A stretch of 64,000 nucleotides of DNA from Sulfurovum zhangzhouensis (lineage in GTDB: Bacteria > Campylobacterota > Campylobacteria > Campylobacterales > Sulfurovaceae), in the NCBI RefSeq assembly GCF_030347965.1, contig NZ_JAQIBD010000002.1:186001-250000 (forward strand). Direction: 5' to 3'. The position numbers and the translations under genes were made by a program. Position 1 is the first letter of the stretch. Every line of letters starts with the position of its first letter. Positions 18,295 to 27,485 of this stretch are shown piece after piece. The notes under the pieces were generated by a model, which was not told the origin of the DNA, ran no database searches, and saw only the letters and a program-made list of their open reading frames with translations.

Positions 18295-18885
18295 ATGAAA
18301 AAACTATTTTTGATCATCGGAGCACCAGGTTCAGGTAAAACAACAGATGCAAGTATCATTGCAGGAAAACATGAAGATATCGTACACTACTCTACAGGTG
18401 ATATGCTTCGTGAAGAAGTTGCTAGCGGAAGTGAGCTTGGACAGACGATCGAAAGCTATATTTCAAAGGGTGCACTTGTACCACTTGACATCATCGTAAA
18501 CACTATCGTATCAGCGATCAACAATGCTCCGGTTGATACAATCCTTATCGACGGTTACCCAAGAAGTACTGAGCAGATGACTGCATTTGATGAGATCGTT
18601 TCAAAAGAAGATAATATCGAGCTTACTTCAGTGATCGAAGTAAGAGTAAGCGAAGCGGTTGCAAGAGAGCGTATCCTTGGACGTGCAGCTGAGGCAGCAC
18701 CGGGTGAACAAAGAAGTGATGACAGTGAAGAGGTATTTAACGACCGTATGAAGATCTATACTGATCCATTGGCAGAGATCCAGGCATTCTACACTGAGAA
18801 AAACCTTCTTAAAGTAATCGATGGAGAAAGAACACTTGATCCTATCGTTGCAGATATGGAAGCATTTATTTTAGACAATAAATAA
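18295..18885 (+). CDS. adk: Adenylate kinase (short-LID form)
   Basis: 196 aa. Catalyses ATP + AMP to 2 ADP in the cytoplasm. Walker A IGAPGSGKTT (~8-17), AMP-binding segment YSTGDMLREE (~32-41), DGYPRS (~87-92), and a short LID (~127-140, LGRAAEAAPGEQRSDD) without the zinc cysteines, followed by FNDRMKIY. Good ribosome site (AAGGAAGG) before ATG. Transcript ends at the hairpin at 18895. Confidence 0.95.
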   Translation: MKKLFLIIGAPGSGKTTDASIIAGKHEDIVHYSTGDMLREEVASGSELGQTIESYISKGALVPLDIIVNTIVSAINNAPVDTILIDGYPRSTEQMTAFDEIVSKEDNIELTSVIEVRVSEAVARERILGRAAEAAPGEQRSDDSEEVFNDRMKIYTDPLAEIQAFYTEKNLLKVIDGERTLDPIVADMEAFILDNK

Positions 18886-18894
18886 TTTTCTTCT

Positions 18895-18925
18895 AAAGGG
18901 TCGACTTACCGGCCCTTTCTTCCCC
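18895..18925 (+). terminator. Terminator of aspS-adk
   Basis: AAAGGGTCG, 6-nt loop, CGGCCCTTT (9-bp stem with one G-U pair), followed by a pyrimidine-rich tail ending CCCCTTTTC. Confidence 0.75.
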
Positions 18926-18961
18926 TTTTCTATTTAATTTCATTTTTAACTTCTAACTAGC

Positions 18962-18967
18962 TATAAT
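18962..18967 (+). promoter_or_regulatory. -10 box for the AI-2E family gene
   Basis: TATAAT in AGCTATAATCTATC, 33 nt ahead of the ATG at 19000. Confidence 0.5.
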
Positions 18968-18999
18968 CTATCTATCAACATACAAGTAAGGGAAAGAGA

Positions 19000-20031
19000 A
19001 TGAAAGAAAGATCATTCAACATTGGATATATTGTATTGATCATGGCTGCAGTTGTGATCGTACTTGCAGGTATCAAAGCTGCAGCAGTAATCATCGTGCC
19101 ATTTTTGCTTGCATTCTTTCTTGCCGTCATTCTCTCTCCTTTTTATCTCTGGCTCAAATCAAAGAAGATCAATGATGTTTTTGCACTCATGATTGTTGTC
19201 TCCTTGCTTATAGCTATCGTTACGATACTTTTTGTTCTGGTAGGAAATTCAGTTCAGGATTTTACCAACAACGTACCTGCATACGAAGCAAAATTGCATG
19301 CAGAGCTGCTTACACTCCTTGAAAAACTTCAAACATGGGGTATAGAGGTACCAAAAGAAGATATTCTCAATCTTTTCAATATGCAAAGTGTCATGCAGTA
19401 TATTGCCACGACCCTAAAAAGCCTTGGTTCACTTGTTACCCAATCCTTTATGATCATACTGACCGTAGTTTTTATGCTTATGGAGATCTCACAGTTCAGT
19501 AAGAAGCTTGCACAAACAAACTACAATTCATTAGAGAAATTCATTGATATTAGTAACAGTATCAAACGCTATCTTCTACTCAAATTTTTTATCTCTGCTG
19601 CAACGGGTGTCGTGATCACGGTAGGACTCAAACTTTTTGATATTCATTATGCAGTGCTTTGGGGATTGATCGCATTGTTGCTGAACTTTATTCCAACAAT
19701 TGGTTCGATCATTGCCGGAGTGCCTGCCGTACTTATGGCCATGGTTCAGTACGATATCTCTAATGCCGTTGGAGTAGCCGTACTCTATATCGTAGTGAAT
19801 GTGGTGATAGGTTCCATTTTGGATCCGCGTATCATGGGTAAAGGTCTTGGTCTCTCTACACTGATAGTCTTTTTATCATTGATCTTCTGGGGTTGGCTGC
19901 TTGGCCCTATAGGAATGCTGCTTTCTGTACCGCTTACCATTATGATCAAGATCGCACTAAGTACACAACCCAATACACAATGGATCGCTATAATGCTTGG
20001 TTCTGGAGAGGAAAAAGTTAAGCGTTCATGA
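19000..20031 (+). CDS. AI-2E family transporter (PerM/TqsA-like)
   Basis: 343 aa with about seven or eight membrane helices: two near the N-terminus (~10-75), a soluble coiled segment (~80-130), then the conserved membrane block including YLLLKFFISAATGVV, LLLNFIPTIGSIIAGVPAVL and the signature DPRIMGKGLGLSTLIVFLSLIFWGWLLGPIGMLLSVPL. Family members include exporters of the AI-2 signal and sodium/proton antiporters; the substrate here cannot be told. Monocistronic. Confidence 0.85.
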   Translation: MKERSFNIGYIVLIMAAVVIVLAGIKAAAVIIVPFLLAFFLAVILSPFYLWLKSKKINDVFALMIVVSLLIAIVTILFVLVGNSVQDFTNNVPAYEAKLHAELLTLLEKLQTWGIEVPKEDILNLFNMQSVMQYIATTLKSLGSLVTQSFMIILTVVFMLMEISQFSKKLAQTNYNSLEKFIDISNSIKRYLLLKFFISAATGVVITVGLKLFDIHYAVLWGLIALLLNFIPTIGSIIAGVPAVLMAMVQYDISNAVGVAVLYIVVNVVIGSILDPRIMGKGLGLSTLIVFLSLIFWGWLLGPIGMLLSVPLTIMIKIALSTQPNTQWIAIMLGSGEEKVKRS

Positions 20032-20239
20032 AATAGCTATGCATAGTGAATACTCTTGCTTTTATGGCTTTGTTTCATTACACCCCAATGAAATACACTA
20101 CAAATTTTAGAGCTATAAGACAATATAGAGAACCTTGTAAAGTTATATATTTTATAATGTTCTCTGATCAGTTCTATTTATTTTATGTAAAAAGCTGTAT
20201 AGTATTCCTCGATAAATGATTATATCCAAGGAGAGACAG

Positions 20240-20623
20240 GTGCCATTTAATTTAGCGGAAGAGCAGATAGCCCAAGCAGAAAAAGAACTTGACGCAAAGC
20301 TACCTTATGAATACCGTGAAGCAATGAAATTGAATAATGGTGGAGAAGCATCAACGGATGAAGACGATTGGGAGTTTTATCCAATCAAAGATACTTCAGA
20401 TAGAAAACGTCTTTCACGTACTTGTAATCATATCATCAATGAAACTAAGTCGTGCCGAGGTTTTGGTAATTTCCCTGAAAATGCATTAGCTATCGCCAGT
20501 AATGGATTTGGTGATCAAATGGTTTTTCTAAAAGAAGATGGTCAATATCTAAATACAGTGTATCTGTGGCTACATGAAACTGGTGAAATTCAAGAATTAG
20601 CAGAATCATTCAATGCAATTTAA
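20240..20623 (+). CDS. SMI1/KNR4 (SUKH) family protein
   Basis: About 127 aa from GTG 20240, chosen because AAGGAG lies 7 nt upstream; the in-frame ATG at 20216 has no ribosome site. The fold is suggested by the N-terminal VPFNLAEEQIAQAEKELDAKLPYEYREAMKLNNGG, the central FPENALAIASNGFGDQMVFL, and the VYLWLHETGEI tail. SUKH proteins are frequent immunity proteins against contact-dependent or polymorphic toxins, but no toxin gene is nearby, so this could be an orphan immunity protein or a housekeeping member. Confidence 0.7.
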   Translation: MPFNLAEEQIAQAEKELDAKLPYEYREAMKLNNGGEASTDEDDWEFYPIKDTSDRKRLSRTCNHIINETKSCRGFGNFPENALAIASNGFGDQMVFLKEDGQYLNTVYLWLHETGEIQELAESFNAI

Positions 20624-20729
20624 AGATTATAAATGGCAAACAAGTGACGTACAAATCTGGAAGATTTTAGCAAAATGATCACCTTATAAAGTTATATTTT
20701 TTTTGGTTCCCACATTGTATGTGGTAACC

Positions 20730-21050
20730 CTATTCATCACTATACGCCGTCACATTATAGGCTGCTACCAGTCCATCTTCTGCCAGACACTCCCTTTCAA
20801 AAAACTCAACGATCTCCTTTCTTTGACAATGTGTTTCAAATGCCTCTACACTGGCCCAGCTTTCGTTAAATACTATAGGCATACTCTCACCCGGTGCAAA
20901 TGAATTATCAATCTTTTTGGTCACGCGGTAAGAGAGGCACCCCTCTTCTCTTAGTGTATCCGGTTCAAGCGCTTTAAGTGTTTCAAACAAGGCGTCAAAC
21001 TTTCCCTCTTTGGGAGTAAACTGAGCTATACAGTAAAGAATCTTGGACAT
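20730..21050 (-). CDS. Antibiotic-biosynthesis monooxygenase (ABM/YgiN-like) domain protein
   Basis: 106 aa, a small dimeric alpha-beta barrel type: MSKILYCIAQFTPKEGKFDALFETLKALEPDTLREEGCLSYRV followed by the FNESWASVEAFETHCQ segment typical of quinol/heme-type ABM oxygenases. Good ribosome site (AAGGAA). Reaction unknown. Monocistronic, divergent from fadL. Confidence 0.75.
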   Translation of the reverse strand: MSKILYCIAQFTPKEGKFDALFETLKALEPDTLREEGCLSYRVTKKIDNSFAPGESMPIVFNESWASVEAFETHCQRKEIVEFFERECLAEDGLVAAYNVTAYSDE

Positions 21051-21245
21051 GGTGTTCCTTTTTGGAATAATTATACATTTTGTACTCTAAGAAGGTACAT
21101 TTCAGTAGAGAAAAGTGTCAAAAAATGTATCAATATAATATAGTATTATTTAATTAAATAAAAATATCATTGCTTTATCTATGGATTTAATAGATATTAA
21201 AAGTTAATTTTTGTATATTTAAAAATCTTATATAAAAGGACAAGG

Positions 21246-22544
21246 ATGAAAAGAAAAGGGAAACTGTTGGTACGTGCAGGTATAGCACTCTCAATGATCA
21301 CTGTAACTACACTGCATGCAACCAATGGGGATACATTGATTTCAGTAGGGGCAAAAGCAAGAGGTATGGGGGGAGCAGGTATCGCTGTTAGCCACTGTGC
21401 AGAATCTACTTTGCAAAACCCGGCACTTATCACCTGTACCGAGGGTACTTTTATTTCCTTTGGAGGTACTGTATTCATGCCTGATATCAGTGCAAATATG
21501 GGTATGGCTGCAGAACATGAAAGTGATGCCGACATGAATGTCATTCCTTCAGTATCTATCTCACATAAATTCAATGATAATTGGTATCTTGGTATCGGTA
21601 TGTGGGGAACTGCAGGTATGGGTGTTGACTATAGAGATGCACCACAGATACCTGGAATGGATTCAGGCAATATGCATATGGTTAGCAACTTGCAATTGAT
21701 GCAATTTGGTATCTCTGCTGCCTATAAAACCAATGGGCTAAGTCTTGCGGTTACTCCTATTCTTCAATACGGTTCACTTGATATTAACTATAACGGATTT
21801 GATGGCAGCAGTATAGGGGATGGTGTTGCACAGGATCTTAACTTCGGAATTAACTTCGGTGCCGCTTATGACTTCTCGAACGGTTTGACGCTTGGAGCTG
21901 TGTATAAATCTAAAATTGATATGGATTATAGCAACCAACTTTCTAATGCTACACAGCCGTTTGTAGATCTTGGTATCTTCCCGGGAGCAATGGAGAATCA
22001 TTTGGAACAACCTGCCGAAATCGGTTTTGGTGTCGGGTATAAAATTGAAAACCATACTTTTGCTGTGGACTATAAAAAGATCCAATGGTCTGATGCAAAA
22101 GGATATAAAGATTTTGGTTGGGCTGACCAAAATGTTATGTCATATGGTTACCAATACAATAGAGACAACTGGGCAGTAAGAATTGGATATAACCATGCTG
22201 CTCATCCAATAGATGAAATGCCGAGTGCACCTACTTCTGTAGTGACACCGGCAAACTATCCTTATGCAGCAGGTAATGCGATCAATCTATTCAATCTTCT
22301 TGGATTCCCGGCAACGGCAAAGACACATATAACTGTGGGTGGTACCTATGAATTTACGGATACTTTCTCACTTGACCTTGCATATGTACATGCACCGCAA
22401 ACTACAACAACAATGAACACTATCGTTGGATATAGTGATAATGGAACACCGGTAAATCCAGATGATGATGCGCTCTATATCGGTGAATCAAGTGTCAAAC
22501 ATATGGAAGACTCGCTCTCTTTCCAACTTAACTATCAGTTCTAA
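21246..22544 (+). CDS. FadL/OmpP1/TodX family outer-membrane transport protein
   Basis: 432 aa. Signal peptide of ~26 residues (MKRKGKLLVRAGIALSMITVTTLHA) then the FadL hatch sequence TNGDTLISVGAKARGMGGAGIAVS and the NPAL segment (TLQNPALITC), followed by amphipathic strands and a C-terminal aromatic residue (LNYQF). FadL-type barrels take up hydrophobic compounds such as fatty acids or aromatics across the outer membrane. A cysteine pair (SHCAES, ITCTEG) in the hatch could form a disulfide. Monocistronic, ends at a shared hairpin with upp. Confidence 0.88.
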   Translation: MKRKGKLLVRAGIALSMITVTTLHATNGDTLISVGAKARGMGGAGIAVSHCAESTLQNPALITCTEGTFISFGGTVFMPDISANMGMAAEHESDADMNVIPSVSISHKFNDNWYLGIGMWGTAGMGVDYRDAPQIPGMDSGNMHMVSNLQLMQFGISAAYKTNGLSLAVTPILQYGSLDINYNGFDGSSIGDGVAQDLNFGINFGAAYDFSNGLTLGAVYKSKIDMDYSNQLSNATQPFVDLGIFPGAMENHLEQPAEIGFGVGYKIENHTFAVDYKKIQWSDAKGYKDFGWADQNVMSYGYQYNRDNWAVRIGYNHAAHPIDEMPSAPTSVVTPANYPYAAGNAINLFNLLGFPATAKTHITVGGTYEFTDTFSLDLAYVHAPQTTTTMNTIVGYSDNGTPVNPDDDALYIGESSVKHMEDSLSFQLNYQF

Positions 22545-22546
22545 AC

Positions 22547-22571
22547 TTTCTCTCCATACTATGGAGAGAAA
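22547..22571. terminator. Bidirectional hairpin between fadL and upp
   Basis: TTTCTCTCCATA-C-TATGGAGAGAAA is a near-perfect palindrome (10-bp stem, 5-nt loop). It lies just after the fadL stop and 24 nt past the upp stop on the other strand, so it can end both transcripts. Confidence 0.8.
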
Positions 22572-22594
22572 ACTTCATCAATTTAGATCATGTT

Positions 22595-23218
22595 TCAATC
22601 TTTAGTATTATAAGACCTGTCTCCTGCATCCCCTAATCCAGGGTAGATATACATGTTACTATCAAGTTTTTCATCGATATGTGCTATAAAAAGATGGATA
22701 TCCGGATGTTTCTGATCCACCACATCCAGTCCTTCAGGGGATCCGATAAGATTGAGGGAGATGATCTTTGCAGGTTCTTTATGTTTTACTACACTGATCG
22801 CATCACACAATGATCCGCCTGTTGCGACCATCGGATCAAGTAAGATAACGGTCTTGCCTTTACACTCAGGTATTCGGTCATAATAGATCACACTTTGATG
22901 TGTCTTCTCATCTCTCCGCATTGCCAAAAAGCCTGAGGATGCGTTAGGGAACAGTGCGGTAACCGACTCTATCATTGGAAGTCCTGCACGCAGTATTGAA
23001 ACAAAGAGCAGATTTTCTTCATCTATAAACTCAAAGGTTCTTTTACCGTTCCATGTATCAATCTCTCGTTCTATTGACGGTTCAGTACTAAGAGCCTCAT
23101 ATGCCATAAGTCGTGCAATATCATGCACGATATGTCTAAAACGCAATGCATCGGTTTGGCTCTCTCTTAGATGATTGATCAAGGTTTTTAAAACTGGATG
23201 TTTGAGTTCTGTAATCAT
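22595..23218 (-). CDS. upp: Uracil phosphoribosyltransferase
   Basis: 207 aa. Converts uracil and PRPP to UMP in pyrimidine salvage. Visible motifs: SILRAGLPMIESV (~76-88), the PRPP loop LLDPMVATGGSLCDAI (~125-140), and the uracil-binding IYPGLGDAGDR near the C-terminus. Encoded 23 nt after the APC permease gene, suggesting one transcript; a permease partner is common for upp but is normally of the UraA type, unlike here. Confidence 0.95.
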   Translation of the reverse strand: MITELKHPVLKTLINHLRESQTDALRFRHIVHDIARLMAYEALSTEPSIEREIDTWNGKRTFEFIDEENLLFVSILRAGLPMIESVTALFPNASSGFLAMRRDEKTHQSVIYYDRIPECKGKTVILLDPMVATGGSLCDAISVVKHKEPAKIISLNLIGSPEGLDVVDQKHPDIHLFIAHIDEKLDSNMYIYPGLGDAGDRSYNTKD

Positions 23219-23241
23219 AAATCTCCTTTATAATAGTATAG

Positions 23242-24468
23242 CTAAATAACCGACATGATCTGAAATCCGAGCATAACAAGATTAAGCAGTATCGCCATTA
23301 CAGGTACAAAAAGTGGATAGGTACGCACACCCTCATCAGGATAAGGTGTTTTGTATTTGATAAGTATCAATGAGAGATTGACCAATGTAAAGACGATAAA
23401 AATAACAAAACTGCTAAACTGTGCCAGTGTCAAAAGATCAAAAAAAGTTGCAAAAAGAAAGACAAGTGCTCCACTCAGTATCGTCGATGCCACAGGTGTG
23501 TGTGTTTTGGGATTTATACTGCTTAGAAACGTAGGCAGCCAATTTTGTTTACTCATACCGTAAAAAATCCTAGAAGCCATAATGATCTGTATCAATGCCC
23601 CATTAAGCACGGCAACCATAGCTATGATACTTAATACACCTGCACTCTTTCCGGTTGCAGTCTCATAAACCTTTGCCAATGGAGCAGCAGTATTTGACAG
23701 TATTTCTGGAGTAATGACTAGGACGGAGACCAGTGCAACAACAATATAAAAGAGTGTAGCAATCACAAGTGTAATGATAATTGCACGAGGCATCGTTTTA
23801 GTAGGGTTTTTCACCTCTTCGGCGATATTGACCATATCTTCAAAGCCTACAAATGCATAAAAGGCTAAAAATCCTCCAAGGATGATCGAAATGAGAACAG
23901 AAATCTCTAAAGGCGGTATCAACACCTCCAAAGATATACTCTCCGGTTCTATATACCCTATACCTGCATAGATCACTAAAACTAATCCTATGATCTCGGC
24001 AAGTGTCAATCCAAATGCCAAGATCATCGACTGCATTATCCCCCATATTGCGATCATGCTAAGAATGACTACCAGTATCAAGATAGTTACGATCTCCGGC
24101 AATGCAATAAAGGTACTGAGATAGCCGTGGAAGCCCTGAAGTATCGTCGCAGATGAGAGTAATCCGGCAAATGAGATCAACAGTCCTATCCCCCGAGAGA
24201 ATGCAGGAGAGCCGAACCCTTCATATACATAAACCGCTTCCCCTGCACTGAGAGGAAAACGTGCAGACAGTTCAGCATAACTCAGCGCAGTGAAGAAGAC
24301 TACCACACATGCCAACAAGAATGAAAAAGGCACATACATCCCGGCAATGCCTGCCATCTTACCGATAAGGACATAGATCCCTGCACCAAAGATATTGCCA
24401 AGTCCATAAAAGACAAGCATAGGCAGGTTGACACTACGTTTTAATTTAGCTTGGTCATTTGATGGCAT
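23242..24468 (-). CDS. APC superfamily amino acid/amine permease
   Basis: 408 aa, about 11-12 membrane helices. The first helix carries GLGNIFGAGIYVLIG (~22-36), the broken-helix substrate-binding signature of APC transporters; FYAFVGFEDMVNIAEEVKNPTKTMPRAI (~206-233) is the conserved helix 6 to loop region. Substrate not predictable; the FGAGIY form occurs in cationic or broad amino-acid permeases. Likely co-transcribed with upp. Confidence 0.85.
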   Translation of the reverse strand: MPSNDQAKLKRSVNLPMLVFYGLGNIFGAGIYVLIGKMAGIAGMYVPFSFLLACVVVFFTALSYAELSARFPLSAGEAVYVYEGFGSPAFSRGIGLLISFAGLLSSATILQGFHGYLSTFIALPEIVTILILVVILSMIAIWGIMQSMILAFGLTLAEIIGLVLVIYAGIGYIEPESISLEVLIPPLEISVLISIILGGFLAFYAFVGFEDMVNIAEEVKNPTKTMPRAIIITLVIATLFYIVVALVSVLVITPEILSNTAAPLAKVYETATGKSAGVLSIIAMVAVLNGALIQIIMASRIFYGMSKQNWLPTFLSSINPKTHTPVASTILSGALVFLFATFFDLLTLAQFSSFVIFIVFTLVNLSLILIKYKTPYPDEGVRTYPLFVPVMAILLNLVMLGFQIMSVI

Positions 24469-24576
24469 ATCAAGACTCTTTTTATTTATTATAACTTAGA
24501 AATGAATAAAATGTATCAGTCTATTACCGGTCAAACATTAGGATATAGCGTAAATACTACAACATCCAAAAACTGT

Positions 24577-24582
24577 TATAAT
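24577..24582 (+). promoter_or_regulatory. -10 box for the ankyrin gene
   Basis: TATAAT in CTGTTATAATAATGC. Transcription would begin near 24590, downstream of the ATG at 24584, which supports the later start at 24617. Confidence 0.55.
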
Positions 24583-24616
24583 AATGCTAACAAAGAAGCT
24601 AATAAAAGGAATCCCT

Positions 24617-25075
24617 ATGACACTTTACGCTTTTGCTTCACAATACCCGGTTCTTCAAAAGAAAGAGGAACTACTGCTTAATAGCGGATTTGACAGAGAA
24701 ATCGATCCCTTTAAAGTCGTTGCATACTTTATCAAAAAAGGTGACCTGGAGATCATTAGAGAATTGATTGAATCAGGATATGATATCAACAGTGCTGAAA
24801 GTGGTGACTTTGGTTCTTCACTGCTGCATAATGCCATTCGCTACGACCAGATGGAGATATTTCATTATTTACTTGATCAAGGAGCAGACATTGATTTTGT
24901 AGATGCAGTAGGCTGGACACCGCTGATGGAAGCGATCATTGACGCTAAACCTGCTTATGGAAAGATACTTGTAGACAAAGGTTGTAATCAGAATATCGCT
25001 AATAAAAGAGGCGTAACGGCTAAACAGATGGCACAAATGTTCGGGCAGCATGAGTTCTTGATCTTTTTAGACTAA
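24617..25075 (+). CDS. Ankyrin-repeat protein
   Basis: 152 aa from ATG 24617 (AAAGGA 7 nt upstream; see also the -10 box). Three to four ankyrin repeats occupy ~35-150: DLEIIRELIESGYDINSA, GSSLLHNAIRYDQMEIFHYLLDQGADIDFVD and GWTPLMEAIIDAKPAYGKILVDKGCNQNIAN. Ankyrin repeats mediate protein binding; no signal peptide, so cytoplasmic. Partner unknown. The next gene starts 9 nt after the stop, so they are probably co-expressed. Confidence 0.85.
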   Translation: MTLYAFASQYPVLQKKEELLLNSGFDREIDPFKVVAYFIKKGDLEIIRELIESGYDINSAESGDFGSSLLHNAIRYDQMEIFHYLLDQGADIDFVDAVGWTPLMEAIIDAKPAYGKILVDKGCNQNIANKRGVTAKQMAQMFGQHEFLIFLD

Positions 25076-25084
25076 ACCTTTACA

Positions 25085-25348
25085 ATGAAAAGAAACGAGT
25101 TTCGCAAATCCCTGAAGAAGATCAAAAAAAAGATAGATACTTCGGCAGATAATATAGTTCTTAGTGAATTCTCAGAGCACACTGAAGTTCATCAGAACTT
25201 CTGTACCTGCAAAGATGCGCAAGGTCAGCCTAAAATGCTCTACCCTACACTCAAAGAGGCTGAAGAAGAACTGGTATATCTCAATCTCAAGAACCTGCGT
25301 ATCTACCCGTGCCCCATTGAAAAAGGATGGCATCTGACAAAAGGGTAA
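25085..25348 (+). CDS. Small conserved-type hypothetical protein with CxC and CxxxxGWH motif
   Basis: 87 aa. Basic coiled N-terminus (KRNEFRKSLKKIKKKID) followed by NFCTCKDAQGQPKMLYPTLKEAEEEL and IYPCPIEKGWHLTKG. The C-terminal pattern recalls small zinc-binding proteins that end in CPxCxGWHLT, with the second cysteine missing here. I do not know its function. Immediately downstream of the ankyrin gene. Confidence 0.7.
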   Translation: MKRNEFRKSLKKIKKKIDTSADNIVLSEFSEHTEVHQNFCTCKDAQGQPKMLYPTLKEAEEELVYLNLKNLRIYPCPIEKGWHLTKG

Positions 25349-25352
25349 AAGA

Positions 25353-26123
25353 CTAGACGCTAAGTACCAGCTTTACAGGACAGTGATCACTTCCCATGAT
25401 CTCATCCATGATCTCAGCCTCTAATATACGGTCTTTTAGATCATCAGAAACAAAGAAGTAGTCAATCCTCCAGCCGACATTTCTTCCCCTTGCACCTGCC
25501 CTATAGCTCCACCAGCTATAACGCTCTGGCATATCACCGTGGATGTGTCGGAAGGTATCGATATATCCGTGAGAAATGAGCTTGTCCATCCATGCACGCT
25601 CCATAGGCAAAAAGCCTGAAGTACCTTCGTTTGCTTTAGGACGGGCAAGGTCTATCTCGCGGTGTGCAGTATTGACATCGCCGCAAACAACGATCGACTT
25701 GCCTTGTTTTCTAAGGTCATTGATATGCTCCAGGAAGCGATCATAAAATTCCATCTTATACACCAAACGTTCATCACTGCTCTGCCCGTTTGGAAAATAG
25801 ACATTGAAAAAAGCGATATCTCCAAAGTGGTACTCATTGATACGTCCCTCACTAAGGATATCCACATGATCACAGCTATCAGGGTTTCCTTTAATATCTG
25901 TATAAAGCGCTACCCCTGACTGCCCTTTCTTAGAAGAAGAGTTAATGCTTTGGAATTTAAACTCACGATCAAAGATCGTCTCAGGGATCTGGTCAGCTTC
26001 AGCCTTGATCTCCTGCAGTCCCAAAAAGTCTATTTCATGCTCATCGATCCATTTGAGTGCTTCTTTTTTGTCCACAGCACGTATACCGTTGACATTCCAG
26101 GAGATAAAAGTAAGTTTGTTCAT
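25353..26123 (-). CDS. xth: Exodeoxyribonuclease III (AP endonuclease)
   Basis: 256 aa. Class II AP endonuclease of base excision repair. All catalytic blocks are present: SWNVNGIRA (~8-16), LGLQEIKAE (~35-43), VYFPNGQSSDERL, GDVNTAHREIDLARPK (~146-161), YSWWSYRAGARGRNVGWRIDY (~203-223) and SDHCPVKL (~245-252). Ends 4 nt from the convergent small gene. Confidence 0.95.
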   Translation of the reverse strand: MNKLTFISWNVNGIRAVDKKEALKWIDEHEIDFLGLQEIKAEADQIPETIFDREFKFQSINSSSKKGQSGVALYTDIKGNPDSCDHVDILSEGRINEYHFGDIAFFNVYFPNGQSSDERLVYKMEFYDRFLEHINDLRKQGKSIVVCGDVNTAHREIDLARPKANEGTSGFLPMERAWMDKLISHGYIDTFRHIHGDMPERYSWWSYRAGARGRNVGWRIDYFFVSDDLKDRILEAEIMDEIMGSDHCPVKLVLSV

Positions 26124-26195
26124 AGGTCACCCTCGTTATATTGTAAATCATTGATATTTGGATAGAATCATAGCAAATTAGACTAAAGGCACAAA

Positions 26196-26786
26196 ATGTC
26201 ACTAGAAGACAAAGAAAAATGGGACAAAAAACACATTGAGGCTCCTATTCCCACAGAACCTATCGATCTGGTAACCAATTTTGCAAAACTGGCACCGGGC
26301 AAACAGGCCCTTGATATCGCATGCGGCATGGGAAGACATACCCGATATTTGGTATCACAGGGCTTTCATGTCGATGCCCTGGATATTAGCTCCACTGCGA
26401 TCGACTCACTACAGGGAATTGATAATATCTCTGCTAAAGAGGTGGATTTTGACACCCATACACTCGAGGAGAACAAATATGATCTTATCGTATGTACTTA
26501 CTTTCTTGACCGAAGACTCTTTCCGCAGATCGAAAAGGCACTCAAACCGGGTGGCATTTTTATCTATGAAACCTTTATGTACCATCCTGACAACGACCGC
26601 TCTACGTCCAACCGTACCTTTCTTCTGGAAGAAGGAGAATTGGAAGCAACTTTTGATGAGAGATATGACATCATGCATATACGTGAATACTGGGATAACG
26701 ACTACAAAGGTGCCAGAACGATGATAGGACAGTTAGTAGCCAAGAAAAAAGCCGGCGGAATGACCATAGAGGACTTCTGGTCATAA
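26196..26786 (+). CDS. Class I SAM-dependent methyltransferase
   Basis: 196 aa. Begins SLEDKEKWDKKH, the opening of TehB-like methyltransferases. Motif I is ALDIACGMGRHTRYL (~38-52), motif II VDALDISSTAID (~57-68), then YDLIVCTYFLDRRLFPQIEKALKPGGIFIYETF (motifs post-I to III). Substrate unknown; tellurite, small-molecule or thiol methylation would fit the subfamily. Confidence 0.82.
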   Translation: MSLEDKEKWDKKHIEAPIPTEPIDLVTNFAKLAPGKQALDIACGMGRHTRYLVSQGFHVDALDISSTAIDSLQGIDNISAKEVDFDTHTLEENKYDLIVCTYFLDRRLFPQIEKALKPGGIFIYETFMYHPDNDRSTSNRTFLLEEGELEATFDERYDIMHIREYWDNDYKGARTMIGQLVAKKKAGGMTIEDFWS

Positions 26787-26811
26787 GTTTTTCTCTTATT
26801 CTGACTTGTGT

Positions 26812-26817
26812 TATAAT
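26812..26817 (+). promoter_or_regulatory. -10 box for the flavin reductase gene
   Basis: TATAAT in TGTTATAATGATT, 40 nt ahead of the chosen ATG at 26858. Confidence 0.5.
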
Positions 26818-26857
26818 GATTTTCATACAGTAGATTAAAGTCAGGATGGTAATTATT

Positions 26858-27451
26858 ATGAAAGTCCTTGCGATAAGCGGTTCATATCGTTCAGACGGTA
26901 TCACAGAACAGGTCATTAAAATCATGGAAGATACACTGCGGTTATCGGGTGTAGAAGTAGAGACAATTATGCTTCGTGAATATCCCATAGAATTCTGTCT
27001 GAATTGCCGTGCTTGTACCCAGGAACCGGGTACTGCTCCGGGAAAATGCGTACAAGAAGACAAGATGCAGGAACTCATTGAAAAGATGGAGGAAGCTGAT
27101 GCTTTAATCCTGGCCTCACCAACAAATTTTGGTACAGTGACGGCACTTTTCAAGCGTTTTATGGAAAGGCTGGTAGCCTATGCCTACTGGCCTTGGGGTA
27201 TACCGACACCTCAATACAGAAAAAACCAAGCTATACAAAAAAAAGCCGTTTTAGTCTCTAGCTGTGCAGCTCCAAGTATACTGGCATACCTCTTTTCAGA
27301 CACAATAAAACGGCTTAAATATGCAGCAAAGACAATCGGGGCAAAAACAGTCGGTACAATGTATATTGGTCTGATCGCGGGGGAAGAGCATCATAAACTC
27401 TCAGAAGGTGATAAAAAAAGAGCTGAAAAGCTAGCCCGAAAGCTACTTTAG
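26858..27451 (+). CDS. NADPH-dependent FMN reductase / flavodoxin-family oxidoreductase
   Basis: 197 aa from ATG 26858 (MKVLAISGSYR), where family members usually start; an ATG four codons earlier (26846) is possible. FMN-binding loop SGSYRSDGITEQV (~6-18), then CLNCRACTQEPGTAPGKCVQEDKM with cysteines spaced as in iron-sulfur flavoproteins and multimeric flavodoxins, and SPTNFGTVTALFKRFMERL (~84-102). Likely reduces quinones or other electrophiles, or binds an extra cofactor at the cysteines. Monocistronic. Confidence 0.8.
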   Translation: MKVLAISGSYRSDGITEQVIKIMEDTLRLSGVEVETIMLREYPIEFCLNCRACTQEPGTAPGKCVQEDKMQELIEKMEEADALILASPTNFGTVTALFKRFMERLVAYAYWPWGIPTPQYRKNQAIQKKAVLVSSCAAPSILAYLFSDTIKRLKYAAKTIGAKTVGTMYIGLIAGEEHHKLSEGDKKRAEKLARKLL

Positions 27452-27457
27452 TACTCT

Positions 27458-27477
27458 CTTGCATATTAACATGCAAG
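27458..27477. terminator. Hairpin between convergent genes
   Basis: CTTGCAT, 6-nt loop, ATGCAAG, midway between the stops at 27451 and 27486. No T-run on either side. Confidence 0.5.
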
Positions 27478-27485
27478 GATAAAAT

